Part shown: piece by piece, positions 26,119-35,725 of the stretch
Layout: each line of letters starts with the position of its first letter
Position numbering within the stretch: position 1 is the first letter of the stretch
DNA from: Pseudomonas sp. ERMR1:02
Lineage (GTDB): Bacteria; Pseudomonadota; Gammaproteobacteria; Pseudomonadales; Pseudomonadaceae
Length of the DNA: 64,000 nucleotides
Reading direction: 5' to 3'
NCBI RefSeq assembly: GCF_002277815.1
Contig: NZ_NKJI01000024.1
Coordinates: 19,562 to 83,561, forward strand
Position numbers and translations under genes: made by a program
The notes under the pieces: generated by a model
Told to the model about the DNA's origin: nothing
The model's database searches: none
The model's input: only the letters and a program-made list of their open reading frames with translations

Positions 26119-26625
26119 TGATCTATCCACGTCGAAATTGGCTGAGTGGATTATGAAGCTGACAGCCCCTTTTATTTTTGCCTGATAAGAGCGACAAATT
26201 GCATTATCTGACGAGCTTCTAAGTGACGCGGTGCCTACACGCCTGATATTTCAAGATGTTCGTAACTACGTATTGCAGTATTTTCCCTGCGCGTCCTCGA
26301 CCTGTTTTCCCACGGGCAAGAGCGGTTGGTAACGCTACATTCTGGCGACGTGGCTCCGTCGAAAATGATGTCGTGGGAGACACGAGGGCGGACTGCCCAT
26401 TCCATGGGATGGTTGCCTGTTCCAATTGAAATGCTGTTGATCTAAGCCGCCGGCTTCCGGCAATGATGCTGACGGCGATTCGATTCGTCGTTTTAGGCAA
26501 TCTTTTACCCAAACCATGCAAACCTTCGCACCTTCTGAACGAGAGAATGGATCGTCCTGGTGACCGGGCGATACGGGGCCCCGGCCAGACCAGACATAAG
26601 ATCCTCAACCTCTAAGGAAAATCGT
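26119..26625. other. 507-nt divergent intergenic region, XenA-like gene / SDR
   Basis: The stretch separates the minus-strand XenA-like gene from the plus-strand SDR gene and so must hold both promoters. It is moderately AT-rich near 26160-26220. Open frames inside it do not look like any family and have no ribosome site. No repeat or RNA gene was recognised. Confidence 0.5.
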
Positions 26626-27468
26626 ATGGCTGACAAAAAGGTTTGGCTCATCACTGGCGCAAGCAGAGGCCTTGGCGTCCATTTGGCTCAAGTGGCTTTG
26701 ACTGCAGGTCACGCCGTAGTCGCCACCGGACGCGACCCCAAGAAGGTGGAGGCTGCCGTAGGTGCCCACAAAAACCTTCTGACGGTGAAGCTCGATGTCA
26801 CCAATCCTGAGGATGCAAAGGTAGCTGTAGCAGCTGCTGTCAGCGAGTTTGGCCGGATCGACGTATTGATCAACAACGCCGGCAATTTCTATGCTGGGTT
26901 CTTTGAAGAGCTCACGCCCGACCATGTTCGTAGCCAGATCGAAACCGTGCTATTCGGCCCCATGAACGTGACACGTGCGGTATTGCCCGTTTTTCGCAAG
27001 CAACGGTCTGGCTTGGTGGTGACCGTATCCTCCACCGCAGGCATCGTCGGCGGCACCTTCTGCAGCGCCTATGCAGCGGGCAAATTCGGGGTCGAGGGAT
27101 GGATGGAGTCGCTGGCCCCGGAGGTTGAGCAATTTGGCATCAAGACCATGCTGGTCGAGCCTGGCTTCTTTCGTACCGAGCTACTCAGCACTGACTCCAC
27201 TACCTTCGTAGAGCCGGCAATCGAAGATTACGTGGAAAAGACGCTTGAAACCGTCAAAGCCTTAAGCAGCCTGAGCGGTACGCAAAGTGGAGACCCTGCG
27301 AAACTGGCAGTCGCCATTGTTCAGCTTGCCAGTAGCGAAGCCCCGCCAGCTCGATTCATTGCTGGCGCAGATGCAGCCGAGGCTACCGAAAACAAGGCTA
27401 AGGTGCTTCTCCAGCAAGTGGACGCCTATCGTTCACTGTCATCCTCACTGGCACACGATGATGCCTGA
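26626..27468 (+). CDS. Short-chain dehydrogenase/reductase (classical SDR)
   Basis: The 280-aa Rossmann protein has the cofactor motif TGASRGLG (about residues 9-16), an Arg after beta-2 (TGRDPKK) that favours NADPH, the NNAG motif, the catalytic Ser in VTVSSTAG and YAAGK (Tyr-x3-Lys). The C-terminal part resembles the 'SDR with oxidoreductase tail' group common near AraC regulators. The ATG at 26626 is preceded by AAGGAAAATCGT. The substrate is unknown; its position suggests carbonyl detoxification with the XenA-like enzyme. Confidence 0.88.
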   Translation: MADKKVWLITGASRGLGVHLAQVALTAGHAVVATGRDPKKVEAAVGAHKNLLTVKLDVTNPEDAKVAVAAAVSEFGRIDVLINNAGNFYAGFFEELTPDHVRSQIETVLFGPMNVTRAVLPVFRKQRSGLVVTVSSTAGIVGGTFCSAYAAGKFGVEGWMESLAPEVEQFGIKTMLVEPGFFRTELLSTDSTTFVEPAIEDYVEKTLETVKALSSLSGTQSGDPAKLAVAIVQLASSEAPPARFIAGADAAEATENKAKVLLQQVDAYRSLSSSLAHDDA

Positions 27469-27954
27469 TCTGAAGTAGCCAGAGTGCAACAGCCGTTCAG
27501 CGCGAGGGGGAGCTCGTCGTAGCCGCTGCATTGCAGGTGGTTGACGGTTTCTCGGCGCATAGAGGTGCGCCCCGCGAACAACTCCAGAAGTTTATCCATG
27601 GACAGCAATAAGCCAGCATCCGATCAGGGAGAATTTTCCAAGCTGAAAGTGCACGGCATACGAATGTCTGACATGCATATGCAGCAGATTGATCCAAACT
27701 GAGCCGTCGTAGCTTGTTGCCATTTGCCTGGGTTTAGCAACGGTAACGGTGTGAGAAAGAGCTGCGCCAAGGCTCGGAGAGTTGCCGGCGGCGCAAATTT
27801 GTTTATCTAATAAAAAGGGTCCTCGAACGGCTAATGCCAGTCAGTTAACTGACTGGCACACCGTAACGCGTATCGGCCAGTTGTAGCGTTCCCTTATAGG
27901 TAGTGGCAATCAATTTCCGATTGACACTCCAAAGAAACCTGACGAAATGCAGGA
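27469..27954. other. 486-nt intergenic region with a possible gene fragment
   Basis: On the minus strand a short frame starts at an ATG at 27600 (MDKLLELFAGRTSMRRETVN...) and runs about 55 codons into the 3' end of the SDR gene. It could be the N-terminal stub of a lost regulator, but no family was identified. Near the other end lies a 24-bp perfect palindrome. The rest shows nothing recognisable. Confidence 0.35.
27835..27858. repeat. 24-bp perfect palindrome
   Basis: TGCCAGTCAG-TTAA-CTGACTGGCA is perfectly self-complementary. It lies about 100 nt after the stop of the APC permease gene. On that strand a T5 tract comes only about 20 nt after the hairpin, so an intrinsic terminator is possible but not typical. 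A protein-binding site is the alternative. Confidence 0.5.
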
Positions 27955-29343
27955 TTAATGCAACAACGAGCGGCGCCTCGCATAGGCGAAGTAGATCACC
28001 AGGCCAATTGCCAACCACGCCCCAAATGCCAGCCAGGTCGTCTGCTTGAGGAAGGTCATCAAGGTTACGCAGAACGCGATGGCGAGCAACGGAACAACGG
28101 GCACGCCAGGGCATCTGAATGCGCGAGGGAGATCGGGTCGGGTCTTGCGCAATACGATCACTGCCACCGAGATCAGACTGAATGCGGCCAACGTACCGAT
28201 GTTGATCAGCTCGGCGAGGACGTTCAGCGGAATCAGGGCCGAGATCAGCCCGAAGACTATTCCGACCATCCAGGTGGCGAAAAATGGGGTGCCAAATCGT
28301 GGATGAACCCTGGAAAGGCGCTGGGGAAGCAGTCCGTCGCGCGACATCGCGTAGATGATCCTGGTTTGACCGTAAGCCATAACCAGAATGACGGTCGTCA
28401 TGCCAACGATTGCGCCTAAATCAACGAACCCGGCAACCCAGCTTTCACCGGCATATTGCAACGCCAATGAGACCGGATGATCAACGCCAAGGAATTGGGC
28501 ATAGGGCACGATGCCGGTCATGATCATTGAAACGGCAACGTACAACACCGCACAAACGGCCAAGGAACCGATAATACCGATGGGGAGGTCACGCGCCGGT
28601 TTTTTCACTTCTTCGGCGGCAGAGGAAACCGCATCGAAACCAATAAAAGCAAAAAAAACCAAGGCCGAAGCACTCAAAATGCCACTGGTACCAAAGGGAG
28701 CGAAAGGTTGCCAGTTAGCCGGCTGAACATGTCGCACACCCACGGCGATGAAGAGCAGCACCACGGCGATTTTGATGATCACCATCACGTTGTTTACGCG
28801 CGCGGACTCCTTGATGCCCATGGAAAGCATCCAGGTGATTGCCAGCATAATCACCAGCGCGGGTAGGTTGAACCAGGTTTCCACACCGGGCAAAGAGCCT
28901 GGAGCCGCCGTAAGCACAACCGGAAGACTCAGCCCAAATCCGCTCAGCAGGGACTGGAAGTAACCCGACCACCCAACAGACACAGCCGAACTGGCCAGTC
29001 CGTATTCGAGCATCAGATCCCAGCCGATCATCCAGGCCACCAACTCTCCCAGCGTCGCGTAGCTATAGGTGTAAATCGAGCCTGCTACCGGTACAGATGA
29101 AGCGAACTCGGCATAACAGAGCGCTGCAAATGCACAGGCCAACGCCGCTATCAGGAATGAAACCGTGAGGGCCGGTCCCGCAGTCAATGCGCCGGTTCCG
29201 GTCAATACAAAGATGCCCGTCCCCACGATTGCACCGATACCAATCAAGACCAGATCCATCGGCCCCAGCACTTTTTTCAACCCGGCAGGAGCTCGGGCAG
29301 CAGCAATCATTGCGTCCAGGTCTTTTGTTCTGAAAATGCTCAA
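27955..29343 (-). CDS. APC superfamily amino-acid permease (YfnA/CAT-like)
   Basis: The 462-aa protein has 12 membrane segments with the APC signature at TM1, GIGAIVGTGIFVLTG (about residues 36-50), and the SVPVAGSIYTYSYATLGE motif typical of the cationic amino-acid transporter branch. It imports amino acids with protons, or exchanges them. It is divergent from an Lrp/AsnC regulator 267 nt away, its most likely controller. An AT-rich stretch at 29450-29530 lies between them. Confidence 0.9.
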   Translation of the reverse strand: MSIFRTKDLDAMIAAARAPAGLKKVLGPMDLVLIGIGAIVGTGIFVLTGTGALTAGPALTVSFLIAALACAFAALCYAEFASSVPVAGSIYTYSYATLGELVAWMIGWDLMLEYGLASSAVSVGWSGYFQSLLSGFGLSLPVVLTAAPGSLPGVETWFNLPALVIMLAITWMLSMGIKESARVNNVMVIIKIAVVLLFIAVGVRHVQPANWQPFAPFGTSGILSASALVFFAFIGFDAVSSAAEEVKKPARDLPIGIIGSLAVCAVLYVAVSMIMTGIVPYAQFLGVDHPVSLALQYAGESWVAGFVDLGAIVGMTTVILVMAYGQTRIIYAMSRDGLLPQRLSRVHPRFGTPFFATWMVGIVFGLISALIPLNVLAELINIGTLAAFSLISVAVIVLRKTRPDLPRAFRCPGVPVVPLLAIAFCVTLMTFLKQTTWLAFGAWLAIGLVIYFAYARRRSLLH

Positions 29344-29610
29344 TATTGCCTCCGTTGTTACTTATTTTTGTTGTCAGAGCCAGTGGCTTGGGTGTCGGAA
29401 ACGACAAGAAATTGTATTTCAGCGCCTCGAAAATTAGCTTCGAAACGGGTCTGTATTTAATTTTTTTTCAGACGTTAATTATCCAAAATGTTTTCTTTAT
29501 GTAATTTTCTTTCTAATATTTTTAGGTTCTAGAAATGGATGTTTGATCAAGGACCTGCGGGATGGGGCCAATCGCCCTACCGCGTACTCATTGTTAAAGG
29601 GAGAGAACAC

Positions 29611-30069
29611 ATGGCGGAAATGGATAAGGTTGATCGTTCGATTCTGGAAATTCTGCAAATGAATGGTCGCCTGACGAACGCCGAGATCGCCGTTCGTGTT
29701 TGCCTGTCAGCGCCAGCCTGCTGGAAGCGCCTGAAGCGCCTGGAAGAGGAAGTGATTGTCGGGTATCACGCGCACTTGAACCCAAAGACCATGGGGCTGG
29801 GACTTTTTGCTTTCATCAGCGTCACCCTCGATAGTCACTCCGAGGACGCCATGGAGCATTTCGAAGCGGGCGTTCTGGCGCTGCCCAACATTATTGCCTG
29901 TCACAAAGTGTCGGGGAAATACGACTACCTCTTGCAGGTAGTCGTCAAAGACATGGAGGCATTCCATGAACTCGCCATGCATCGCATACGTACGCTCGGC
30001 AATATCAAGGAAATGTACACCGGGTTTTCGCTCAAGGAGATCAAGCACTGCAATACCTTGCCACTGTAA
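29611..30069 (+). CDS. Lrp/AsnC family transcriptional regulator
   Basis: The 152-aa protein has the AsnC helix-turn-helix (MDKVDRSILEILQMNGRLT; CLSAPACWKRLKRLEEE, about residues 4-52) and a RAM domain with HKVSGKYDYLLQVVVKDMEA. GGGAGAG lies before the ATG at 29611; the frame extends upstream but without family likeness. It is divergent from the APC permease and probably controls amino-acid uptake there. Lrp proteins act as dimers to hexadecamers that sense amino acids. Confidence 0.9.
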   Translation: MAEMDKVDRSILEILQMNGRLTNAEIAVRVCLSAPACWKRLKRLEEEVIVGYHAHLNPKTMGLGLFAFISVTLDSHSEDAMEHFEAGVLALPNIIACHKVSGKYDYLLQVVVKDMEAFHELAMHRIRTLGNIKEMYTGFSLKEIKHCNTLPL

Positions 30070-30185
30070 GTGCCTGGACTTGCCCCTTATTCAGGACAAG
30101 TCAAGCACTACAAAAAAGCCCTCAATTTCGAGTCGCACATGCTGAACCGGCCATCGGCGGGCGTCCCGTGGGACCGAGTCATCGT

Positions 30186-30280
30186 TCATCGCAGGCAAGC
30201 CTGCTCCCACAGGGAACGCATGTGAACAGCAATATTGTGTTCGGCGCATAACCTGTGGGAGCTGGCTTGCCTGCGATGGC
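30186..30280. repeat. REP-like inverted doublet (TGGGAGC...GCTTGCCTGCGATG type)
   Basis: CATCGCAGGCAAGCCTGCTCCCACAG and TGTGGGAGCTGGCTTGCCTGCGATG face each other across about 45 nt, between the Lrp gene and the GFA gene. Confidence 0.85.
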
Positions 30281-30343
30281 GGCGGCACTACCAGCAGATG
30301 TCTTCTAGTCTGAAACAAGCAAATTCAGCCACCGGAGATCACC

Positions 30344-30832
30344 ATGCATCTCGAAGGCTCCTGCCATTGCGGCGCGGTGTCGTTCAGCCTGACCAGCGCC
30401 CACCCCTACCCTTATCAACGCTGCTATTGCTCGATTTGCCGCAAGACCCAGGGCGGTGGCGGGTATGCGATCAATATTGCCGGTGATGCCAACAGCCTGA
30501 AAGTACGCGGGCGCAAGAACGTCGCTATCTATCATGCACTGCTCAAGGGCGAAGGCGAGCAGCGTGCCCACCGCAGCAGCGCCGAGCGGCATTTCTGCTC
30601 GGTTTGTGGCTCAGGTTTGTGGCTGTTCAGCCCCGAATGGCCGGAGCTGATCCATCCGTTTGCGTCGGCCATCGACACGCCGCTGCCGATACCGCCGGAA
30701 CACACGCATCTGTCACTCGATTCCAAAGCACCCTGGGTGGAAGTTGATATCCAGCCTGGCGATAAACAATTTGATGAGTATCCGCAAGAATCCATCGCTG
30801 ACTGGCATGAGCGCCTGGGGTTGAGTCGCTAG
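30344..30832 (+). CDS. GFA family (glutathione-dependent formaldehyde-activating enzyme-like) protein
   Basis: The 162-aa protein has the GFA zinc-binding cysteine pattern: CHCGAVSF at the N-terminus, CYCSICRKTQGGG (about residues 28-40) and HFCSVCGSGLW (about 84-94). The founder enzyme joins formaldehyde to glutathione, but most relatives are uncharacterised. It stands alone, 63 nt after a REP doublet. Cytoplasmic location is expected since there is no signal. Confidence 0.87.
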   Translation: MHLEGSCHCGAVSFSLTSAHPYPYQRCYCSICRKTQGGGGYAINIAGDANSLKVRGRKNVAIYHALLKGEGEQRAHRSSAERHFCSVCGSGLWLFSPEWPELIHPFASAIDTPLPIPPEHTHLSLDSKAPWVEVDIQPGDKQFDEYPQESIADWHERLGLSR

Positions 30833-30931
30833 GCCCTTTCACAGTCTTTGACAGTTTCCCGACAAAGCTGCCAAAGACTGCGAATCGGCAGCTACCTAGC
30901 ATGGGCATCCAATTTCCCCAAGGGTGCTCCC

Positions 30932-31720
30932 ATGTTCCGTTCGTTGTGTCTGTCATTGACTTCTTGTTGCCTGCTCCTGCCCTTCGACTCAGCGCATGCC
31001 GAAGACTGGCGCTACAGCCTGCGCGCCGGTGCCGCCAGCGCACCGCGTTACAGCGGCAGCAAAGAACAAGTGGTGGCGCCGCTGGTTGGCGGTGAGATCG
31101 TCAGCCCTTATGGAATATTTATCGACACCGAAAAGGGGCTGGGCTGGGCCTTGGACAATGATGATTTCGGCCTCAGCGTGCACATCGGCGCCAGTGACGT
31201 GCGCAAGGATCGAAAAACCGGTTTCAAGGGCTCGGACGAGCTCAACGGCATGGGCTCGATCAAGTCGCGCCCGGTGCTGGGCCTTGATGGGACGTATCAC
31301 ATGGGCCCGATCATTCTCGGTGCGGAATTTGAGCATGCGCTGGAAAAGGACGATGACGACCATGACACTGGTTCGGCCTGGAACCGCTTGAAATTGAGCA
31401 TCAGCGCACCCTTCTATGACGGCAATTACGGCAAGGTGGTGGGCAGCCTCAATAGTCAGTTTGGTGATGGCGACTATGTGCGCACCTGGTATGGCGTCAG
31501 TACGGCGCAGGCGTCGCGCAGTCAGTTCAAGGCCCATGACACTCGTGGCGGATTGGTCAGTCGCGGGGCGGATCTGACCTGGTCATTGCCGCTTGATGAG
31601 CAGTGGAGTGTTTCGACGGTGCTGGCGGTGCAGTATCTGGCGGGTGACGCGGCGGACAGTCCGATTGTCGAGCGGCGGATGCAGACTTCAATGGCTGCGC
31701 AGGTGCAGTACACCTTTTAA
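30932..31720 (+). CDS. MipA/OmpV family outer-membrane protein
   Basis: The 262-aa protein has a signal peptide (about residues 1-22, ending AHA), and then alternating strands typical of a beta-barrel. GAASAPRYSGSKEQVVAPLV is the family start, and it ends with the outer-membrane pattern AAQVQYTF with terminal Phe. MipA in E. coli scaffolds peptidoglycan enzymes; OmpV-type members are porin-like. The start at 30932 was chosen because the signal peptide starts there. RstAB lies just downstream in the opposite direction, and might regulate envelope genes such as this one (inference). Confidence 0.87.
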   Translation: MFRSLCLSLTSCCLLLPFDSAHAEDWRYSLRAGAASAPRYSGSKEQVVAPLVGGEIVSPYGIFIDTEKGLGWALDNDDFGLSVHIGASDVRKDRKTGFKGSDELNGMGSIKSRPVLGLDGTYHMGPIILGAEFEHALEKDDDDHDTGSAWNRLKLSISAPFYDGNYGKVVGSLNSQFGDGDYVRTWYGVSTAQASRSQFKAHDTRGGLVSRGADLTWSLPLDEQWSVSTVLAVQYLAGDAADSPIVERRMQTSMAAQVQYTF

Positions 31721-31745
31721 GCTGTTGTGTGGCTGATGGCCTCTT

Positions 31746-31810
31746 CCCGGGCAAGCCTCGCTCCTACAGGATTAGCGCAAATCCTGTAGGAGCGAGGCTT
31801 GCCCGCGAAG
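31746..31810. repeat. REP-like inverted doublet (TGTAGGAGCGAGGCTTGCCCGCGAA type)
   Basis: CGGGCAAGCCTCGCTCCTACAGGA and TCCTGTAGGAGCGAGGCTTGCCCG form a long hairpin between the convergent mipA-like gene and rstB. Confidence 0.88.
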
Positions 31811-31831
31811 GCGTCCTGCAGAATTACACAA

Positions 31832-33117
31832 TTAATCCAGATGCGCCCACGTCATGCGAAACGACGCCCCGCCCCACGGCGAGTCCGCCACTTCCACTTG
31901 CCCGCCATGGGACTGCGATACACGCCTGACCAGTGCCAGACCCAGGCCGAAACCACCGGTTCGTCGGTCACGGCTGGCGTCGAGGCGCGAGAAGGGCTCG
32001 AAGATTTTCTCGCGACCGTGCAACGGCACGCCCGGACCGTCGTCGTTGACCCGGACTTCGTAGTGGTCACCGTTACGCACCAGCGACACCTCGACCCGGT
32101 CCTTGGCATAACGTATGGCATTGCGCAGCAGGTTGATCACCGCCCGCGCCATGAAGCGCGGCTCGATGCGAACCTCATCAACCTGACACTCGACAATCAG
32201 CAATTGCACCCCGGCCGCTTCAGCCTCAAGGGCCACACTGCCAACCACGCTGTCGAGCCAGCTCGGCGCCTGAATGTTTTCCCGGGTGATGACCGTAGCC
32301 CCGCGCTCCAGGCTCGCATAGGTCAGCAGTTCCGAAACCATTTCTTCCAGCTCGCCGAGGTCGGCGTACATGTCAGCAATCAACTCGCGGTTCTGGCTCG
32401 GGTCAGGTTGCTGCTTGAGTTGGTCGAGTTCGAATGACAGCCGCGCAATCGGTGTGCGCAGCTCGTGGGATACCGCGTTGGTCAATTCCCGCTGGTTGGC
32501 GATCAAGCCTTCGATGCGCGCCGCCATCAGGTTGAAGTGTTCGGCGAGGTCGCGGATGTTCGAGCGTTTTGACAGCTGGATGCGCGCCGACAGGTCGTTG
32601 TCACCAAAACGTTCGGCCGCCAGACGTAGTTTCTCCAGATCGCGCCAGTGCGGCCGCACCCAGAAAAACAGCACGACACCGATCAAACCGGCCAGCATCA
32701 CGTACGCGCCGGCAATGTAGAACGGCATCAGGCTCGGTTCGGCCGGCAACTTGATGCTCAGCAGTTGGGTTCCGCCGTCGATCGAGCAGATGAACTGCGT
32801 GTAGTTTTGCCGGATCACCAGCGTTCCTTCGGCCAACAAGGCCTTTTCCTGATCATCGAGGTCCATTTCACCGGACTGCACCAGATTCAGGCCCAAGCCG
32901 TAATGCGGGCGCAGCTTTAGCAATTGCTTCTCCCGCCCGGGGCCGTCGAGCTCACGCAACTGCTCCACCAGCGACCAGGCCTGCCCCGAACCGCCTCTCG
33001 GTTATACGCCTGCATCTGGTTATCGAGCAGCGCGTTGAAGGTGTGTTCGACAGTCTGCAATGCCAGCACCAATCCCACCGCCAGCACCAGGTACAACCCC
33101 AAAAATAGCCGCAGCAT
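31832..33117 (-). pseudogene. rstB: RstB-like sensor histidine kinase with a one-base frameshift near its N-terminus
   Basis: The ATG at 33117 follows the RstA stop directly and encodes a first membrane helix (LFLGLYLVLAVGLVLALQ) and the start of a sensor domain. After YNREAVRG the frame is lost; it resumes as QAWSLVEQLRELDGPG. One extra base in the C4 run at 32984-32987 (G4 on the coding strand) gives a 428-aa kinase. It has a second membrane helix, a HAMP domain (RPHWRDLEKLRLAAERFGDN), the phosphorylated His in VSHELRTPIARL, and the ATP-binding boxes NLLRNAIRYA, DDGPGVP and GGFGLGLALV. As sequenced, only a 378-aa protein lacking the first helix could be made from a downstream start. Confidence 0.82.
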
Positions 33118-33825
33118 TTACAACTCCCACGCAAACGGATTGAACAGATAACCCTTGCCCCAGATGGTCTTGATGCACACCGGCTCGCGGGGGTTGTCTT
33201 TCAACTTGCCGCGCAACTTGCTGATGTAGACATCCACACTGCGGTTGAGGCCGTCGAAGGCAATGCCACGCATGCGGTTGAGAATGTCATCGCGGGACAG
33301 GGTCTTGCCAGCGGAGCTGGCCAGCAGCCACAGCAGTTCGAATTCCATGGTGGTCAACTCGATGCCCTCGCCCGCCAGCCGCACTTCGCGGCAGCTGCGG
33401 TCGATGCTCAGGTGGCCGAACTCCAGAGCGTTGCTCACACCACTATCCGGGGTTTGCCGACGCTGCAATGCACGCAGGCGTGCCAGCAGCACCGGAGGTT
33501 TGATCGGTTTGATCACGTAGTCGTCAGCCCCGGATTCAAGGCCGAGAATATGATCGAGGTCGTCTTCCTTCGCCGTGAGGATAACGATCGGTGTATCGGA
33601 TACGCTGCGGATCTCGCGACAAACGTGCAGGCCGCTCTGGCCCGGCAGCATAAGATCGAGTACTACGATATTCGGTTTGAAATCGAGGAACACGGCCAGC
33701 GCGAGGTCGCCACGGTGTACTTGCTTCACCTCGAAGCCGTGTTGCGACAGGAAATGCGCGATCAACCCGGCGAGCTTTTCGTCGTCCTCCACCAACAGTA
33801 CTTTGCCAAAACCGAGGTTTTCCAT
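33118..33825 (-). CDS. rstA: RstA-like OmpR-family response regulator
   Basis: The 235-aa protein has a receiver domain (VLLVEDDEKLAGLIAHFL, phospho-acceptor Asp in NIVVLDLMLPGQSG, Lys in PIKPP) and a C-terminal winged helix (LTTMEFELLWLLASSAGKTL; RSVDVYISKLRGKLKDN). It ends GYLFNPFAWEL, much like the RstA ending. The start at 33825 fits the family; another ATG lies five codons upstream. It works with the sensor encoded immediately after it. RstAB systems react to envelope, acid or metal-ion signals in enterics; the signal here is unknown. Confidence 0.88.
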   Translation of the reverse strand: MENLGFGKVLLVEDDEKLAGLIAHFLSQHGFEVKQVHRGDLALAVFLDFKPNIVVLDLMLPGQSGLHVCREIRSVSDTPIVILTAKEDDLDHILGLESGADDYVIKPIKPPVLLARLRALQRRQTPDSGVSNALEFGHLSIDRSCREVRLAGEGIELTTMEFELLWLLASSAGKTLSRDDILNRMRGIAFDGLNRSVDVYISKLRGKLKDNPREPVCIKTIWGKGYLFNPFAWEL

Positions 33826-33903
33826 AACGAATGTTTGCAACCCTTGAGTGAATGGGCCGCATTATGCCGCCAATTAGTGCCGGGACGGGTAAGGCGGGCA
33901 GCA

Positions 33904-33928
33904 AAAACCGGCCGCGAAGGCCGGTTTT
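33904..33928. terminator. Orphan intrinsic-terminator-like hairpin
   Basis: AAAACCGGCC-GCGAA-GGCCGGTTTT is a perfect 10-bp stem with A/T tracts inside the arms. It lies between divergent genes (rstA and the trypsin-like gene), with no gene reading into it from either side within 75 nt on the left and 200 nt on the right. It may be left over from a gene replaced by the low-GC insert. Confidence 0.6.
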
Positions 33929-34142
33929 CAGTAACCTTTCATTTTCTTAAGAGTTTTTAACATTTGCATCGTATTGATTCGCGAGGGCAAGTTCCTTGAA
34001 ATAGACAGATATTATTCAGCCTACCAGTAATCTCCTGGCAGCTTGCTGTCTCCTACCGAAACTTTTACCGTCTGACTTGCAAACGCAAACTCCATTAATC
34101 TCTCATTAGCTTTATCATTGACAAAACAACCAAGGAATGGTT

Positions 34143-35674
34143 ATGAACAACAGGCACATGGCAATCACATGCTTACTAACCGGGTCGTTATTTTTATCGG
34201 TAAACATTTCTGCGACAGATCTCGGCAAGGGACTGATCAATGGAACTGACTCGGTATATTTAAATAACCAAAACAACGAGTACAACCAATGGAACGGCAT
34301 CGGGCAAATTTATTGGGGAGACGATCCACAATGCACCGCCAGCTTGCTGGACACTCGAGACAAAAATAATAATGCTGTGGGCCCTGGTTATTTACTGACC
34401 GCGGCAGAGTGTGCAATAGGGGTGAGATTCGCCCCTCACATACTCCAGCCACAACCCGTACCAGAGACGGTTAGATTCAATCTCTTCAATGACACACCGG
34501 ACGGCTATAAAAATTATAAAATCCGTAAAACAACCTGGACAAATTACGAACGTATCAATCTCGCGATCCTGGAGCTGGAGTCTCCTCTTGCCACATTACT
34601 GGAAGATGGGATAACACCGATCAAAATGGCACCGCAAGTGCAAAAGGCACCCAGCGACGTGCTGGTTTTCGGTACTGGAAATAAACATCAGGAAGCGGGA
34701 CTGCGCGTAAAAGCGTGTCTTCAGGAACCTACGGGGCACCTTTGATCGAAGGGGACCGCATCTACCTGAACACCCTGAAAAACCAATGCAAGGAAGAGAA
34801 TTTTTACTCCGCAGGGGCTCCCGTACTTGACCGCAAGAGCGGAAACATTCTCAGTGTGCTGACGAAAAATACATATGGATCGACTATCGATAAACAATGC
34901 TTCGACGATGCCCCGTGCGAAGTAAAAAATGGTCAGCCCGAATGGTCACCAGAGACTCAATATGGCGCCCCCGTCGATTCATTGGGGAGCTGCTTCAGCG
35001 AAGGTGTCTTCACTACCTCCTCAAACTCGTGCACATTTGAGAGCACTTTCAAAGTGACGGGTTTGGACAATCGCTCGCGATACAAAGTTGTATCCCCAAC
35101 CGCGGAAAAAACAAATTTACGCGCTTACTTTTCCTTGAGCACTCCTTATTATCGATTCAAAACCGTACGCGACCCCATGCAATGCAGCCTGCCCAATGGT
35201 TACAGCAATAGCAGCAGCGCAACCGACGCAGTTATTAGAGCGCCAGTAGCCCAGGAACCAGGCATGCATTTTGTTTGCATTGCAGGTATTGAATCTGAAG
35301 CACAAACGCTCACCACCGAGCGACTGAAAAGCACTTTGATCCTTCCAGCTCAACTTGTAAAAAGCATACCAGTCAGAGTTCCACTGGAGCCAAACTATGT
35401 CTATTTCCCCGACAAAACCTATGGCCTGCAATTCGAACAGGAACTGCCATTCAATGTTGGAATTTATTACTATAAAAGCCCAATCAAGGATTTAGACTGC
35501 GGCACCATAGACAAAAAAGATTATTCTTTTACAAATGTGAGCATTACGTTTAAAGCCGAAGAATTCCCGTTCACGCTATGCAGCAAAAACATGGACCTGA
35601 GTTATCGCATTTCCGCAGAGGTTCGTACTGATTACTTCAAGCCGGATGGCCGACTGACTCCGAATATACGTTAA
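34143..35674 (+). pseudogene. Secreted trypsin-fold protein lacking the catalytic triad, one-base frameshift
   Basis: Two overlapping frames give one 510-aa product if one A is added to the A4 run at 34709-34712 (ending the first frame at GLRVK and joining SVSSGTYGAPLI). It starts with a signal peptide (about residues 1-24) after AAGGA. The trypsin landmarks are present but all three catalytic positions differ: LLTAAEC for LTAAHC (Glu89 for His), INLAILEL for DIALLKL (Asn139 for Asp) and GTYGAPL for GDSGGPL (Tyr197 for Ser). The C-terminal 300 residues are Cys-containing with no family that I recognise. The region is clearly richer in A+T than its neighbours. It is probably a non-catalytic binding protein rather than a protease. 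Confidence 0.6.
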
Positions 35675-35681
35675 TAGCAAA

Positions 35682-35716
35682 CTCCGTCAGTCTGATCGGG
35701 ACTGACGGAGCTTTTT
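35682..35716 (+). terminator. Intrinsic terminator after the trypsin-like gene
   Basis: CTCCGTCAGTC and GACTGACGGAG form a perfect 11-bp stem with a 7-nt loop, followed by CTTTTT. Confidence 0.88.
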
Positions 35717-35725
35717 CCATTCTGA

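Noticed and set aside
26219..26608. 129-codon minus-strand frame in the XenA-SDR gap.
   Set aside because: It has no ribosome site and an odd composition, shows no family pattern, and overlaps the probable promoter region.
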